From NCBI GenBank assembly GCA_017626625.1, contig JAGAIK010000675.1, forward strand, positions 1 to 5,819: 5,819 bases of DNA, given 5' to 3'. Under the pieces are notes generated by a model. The model did no database searches, was not told where the DNA came from, and saw nothing but the letters and a program-made list of their open reading frames with translations. Position numbers and translations under genes: made by a program. This DNA comes from Roseburia sp. (lineage in GTDB: Bacteria > Bacillota > Clostridia > Lachnospirales > Lachnospiraceae). Positions 5,673 to 5,819 of the stretch are shown here, piece by piece; within the stretch, counting starts at the first letter, position 1; each line of letters opens with the position of its first letter.

Positions 5673-5819
5673 TCCCCAATCATTTCCTCGATGTCAATCC
5701 CACCATATTTTCGGGCAGCCAAAGGGCTGCTCGCTGCGCCGAGCCCCGCCGCTTGCGGCATACTTCCTTTGGGGCGAGTGCGCAAAAAAGCCCGTGACTG
5801 ATAATTCATAAAATTACCA
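5654..5819 (-). CDS. C-terminal end of an unidentified upstream gene (partial, uncertain)
   Basis: One minus-strand frame is open from the right edge for 54 codons and ends with TGA at 5656-5654, overlapping the candidate GTG start of ABC subunit 1 as GTGA. Such four-base overlaps are typical of translationally coupled operon genes. The last part, KYGGIDIEEMIGEWRIGK, looks like ordinary protein. The preceding 30 or so residues (around RTRPKG, PQAAGLGAASSPLAA) come from a GC-rich hairpin patch and look unlike a conserved domain. Heterodimeric ABC exporters of Firmicutes often follow a MarR-type regulator gene, so this could be the end of one, but no DNA-binding domain is in view. The frame may also be open by chance, because GC-rich DNA contains few stops. 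Confidence 0.38.
   Translation of the reverse strand, partial: GNFMNYQSRAFLRTRPKGSMPQAAGLGAASSPLAARKYGGIDIEEMIGEWRIGK
5666..5670 (-). promoter_or_regulatory. Ribosome binding site favouring the GTG 5657 start of ABC subunit 1
   Basis: GGAGG on the minus strand lies eight bases before GTG 5657, inside the longer reading from ATG 5672. ATG 5672 itself has only a GGGGA touching it and a GAGGA 12 bases away (5689-5685), both poorly spaced. Confidence 0.5.
5712..5796. repeat. GC-rich hairpin element upstream of the ABC operon, possible interspersed repeat
   Basis: A GC-rich block sits between AT-richer flanks. It holds a perfect stem GCAGCC-AAAG-GGCTGC (5715-5730) and a second stem GCCGC-TT-GCGGC (5748-5759). 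Longer-range complements are also present: CCAAAGG (5719-5725) against CCTTTGG (5766-5772), and CGGGC (5712-5716) against GCCCG (5790-5794). This nested symmetry resembles small palindromic intergenic elements. Membership of a repeat family is inferred, because only one copy lies in this window. It could affect expression of the downstream exporter genes or be a mobile miniature element inserted into the end of the preceding gene. Confidence 0.45.

Noticed and set aside
5654..5683. Tiny upstream ORF from ATG 5683 on the minus strand
   Set aside because: Its ribosome binding site would almost touch the ATG, and it is the tail of the longer frame entering from the right edge.
5692..5697. Perfect TTGACA on the minus strand just upstream of ABC subunit 1
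   Set aside because: No -10 box follows at 16-18 bases (the sequence there is GAATGG), and transcription would start inside the gene.
5593..5811. Plus-strand 72-codon frame crossing the GC-rich element
   Set aside because: It is antisense to the start of ABC subunit 1 and then runs through the palindromic patch. The frame is a product of base composition.

Overview
The window looks like a chromosomal piece from a Gram-positive anaerobe of the Clostridia, most likely Lachnospiraceae. This is inferred from the strong GGAGG-type ribosome binding sites, AT-rich intergenic DNA beside moderate-GC genes, a Firmicutes-type heterodimeric ABC exporter and a Glu/Thr-rich secreted protein. No rRNA, tRNA, CRISPR array, transposase or phage gene was seen.

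Layout, read along the minus strand from the right edge. At 5654-5819 there is an open frame that enters from outside the window and passes through a GC-rich, hairpin-forming patch (about 5712-5795). Its stop overlaps a candidate GTG start of the first ABC gene. Next come two half-size ABC exporter genes, 5672-3891 and 3831-2044, 59 bases apart, ending in a strong intrinsic terminator (1986-2026). After an AT-rich intergenic region, a well-formed promoter (1644-1672) drives a gene starting at 1529 that runs off the left edge. It encodes a secreted protein with a signal peptide, a roughly 90-residue Glu/Thr-rich stalk, a 41-residue repeat and Fn3-like segments.

The two ABC proteins form one functional unit. 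The first has Asp-Asp at Walker B where a catalytic Glu is expected, and the second has LSIGQ instead of LSGGQ. Both defects fall on the same composite ATP site, while the other site is fully canonical. This is the pattern of asymmetric heterodimeric exporters such as BmrC/BmrD, LmrC/LmrD and TM287/TM288. The substrate cannot be read from the sequence.

The only plus-strand element with gene-like signals is a 16-codon ORF at 1916-1966. It has a perfect TATAAT, a GGGAGG site at good spacing and a strongly aromatic, cationic-ended peptide, and is a candidate microprotein. It and the GC-rich element at the right edge are the two least explained parts of the window.
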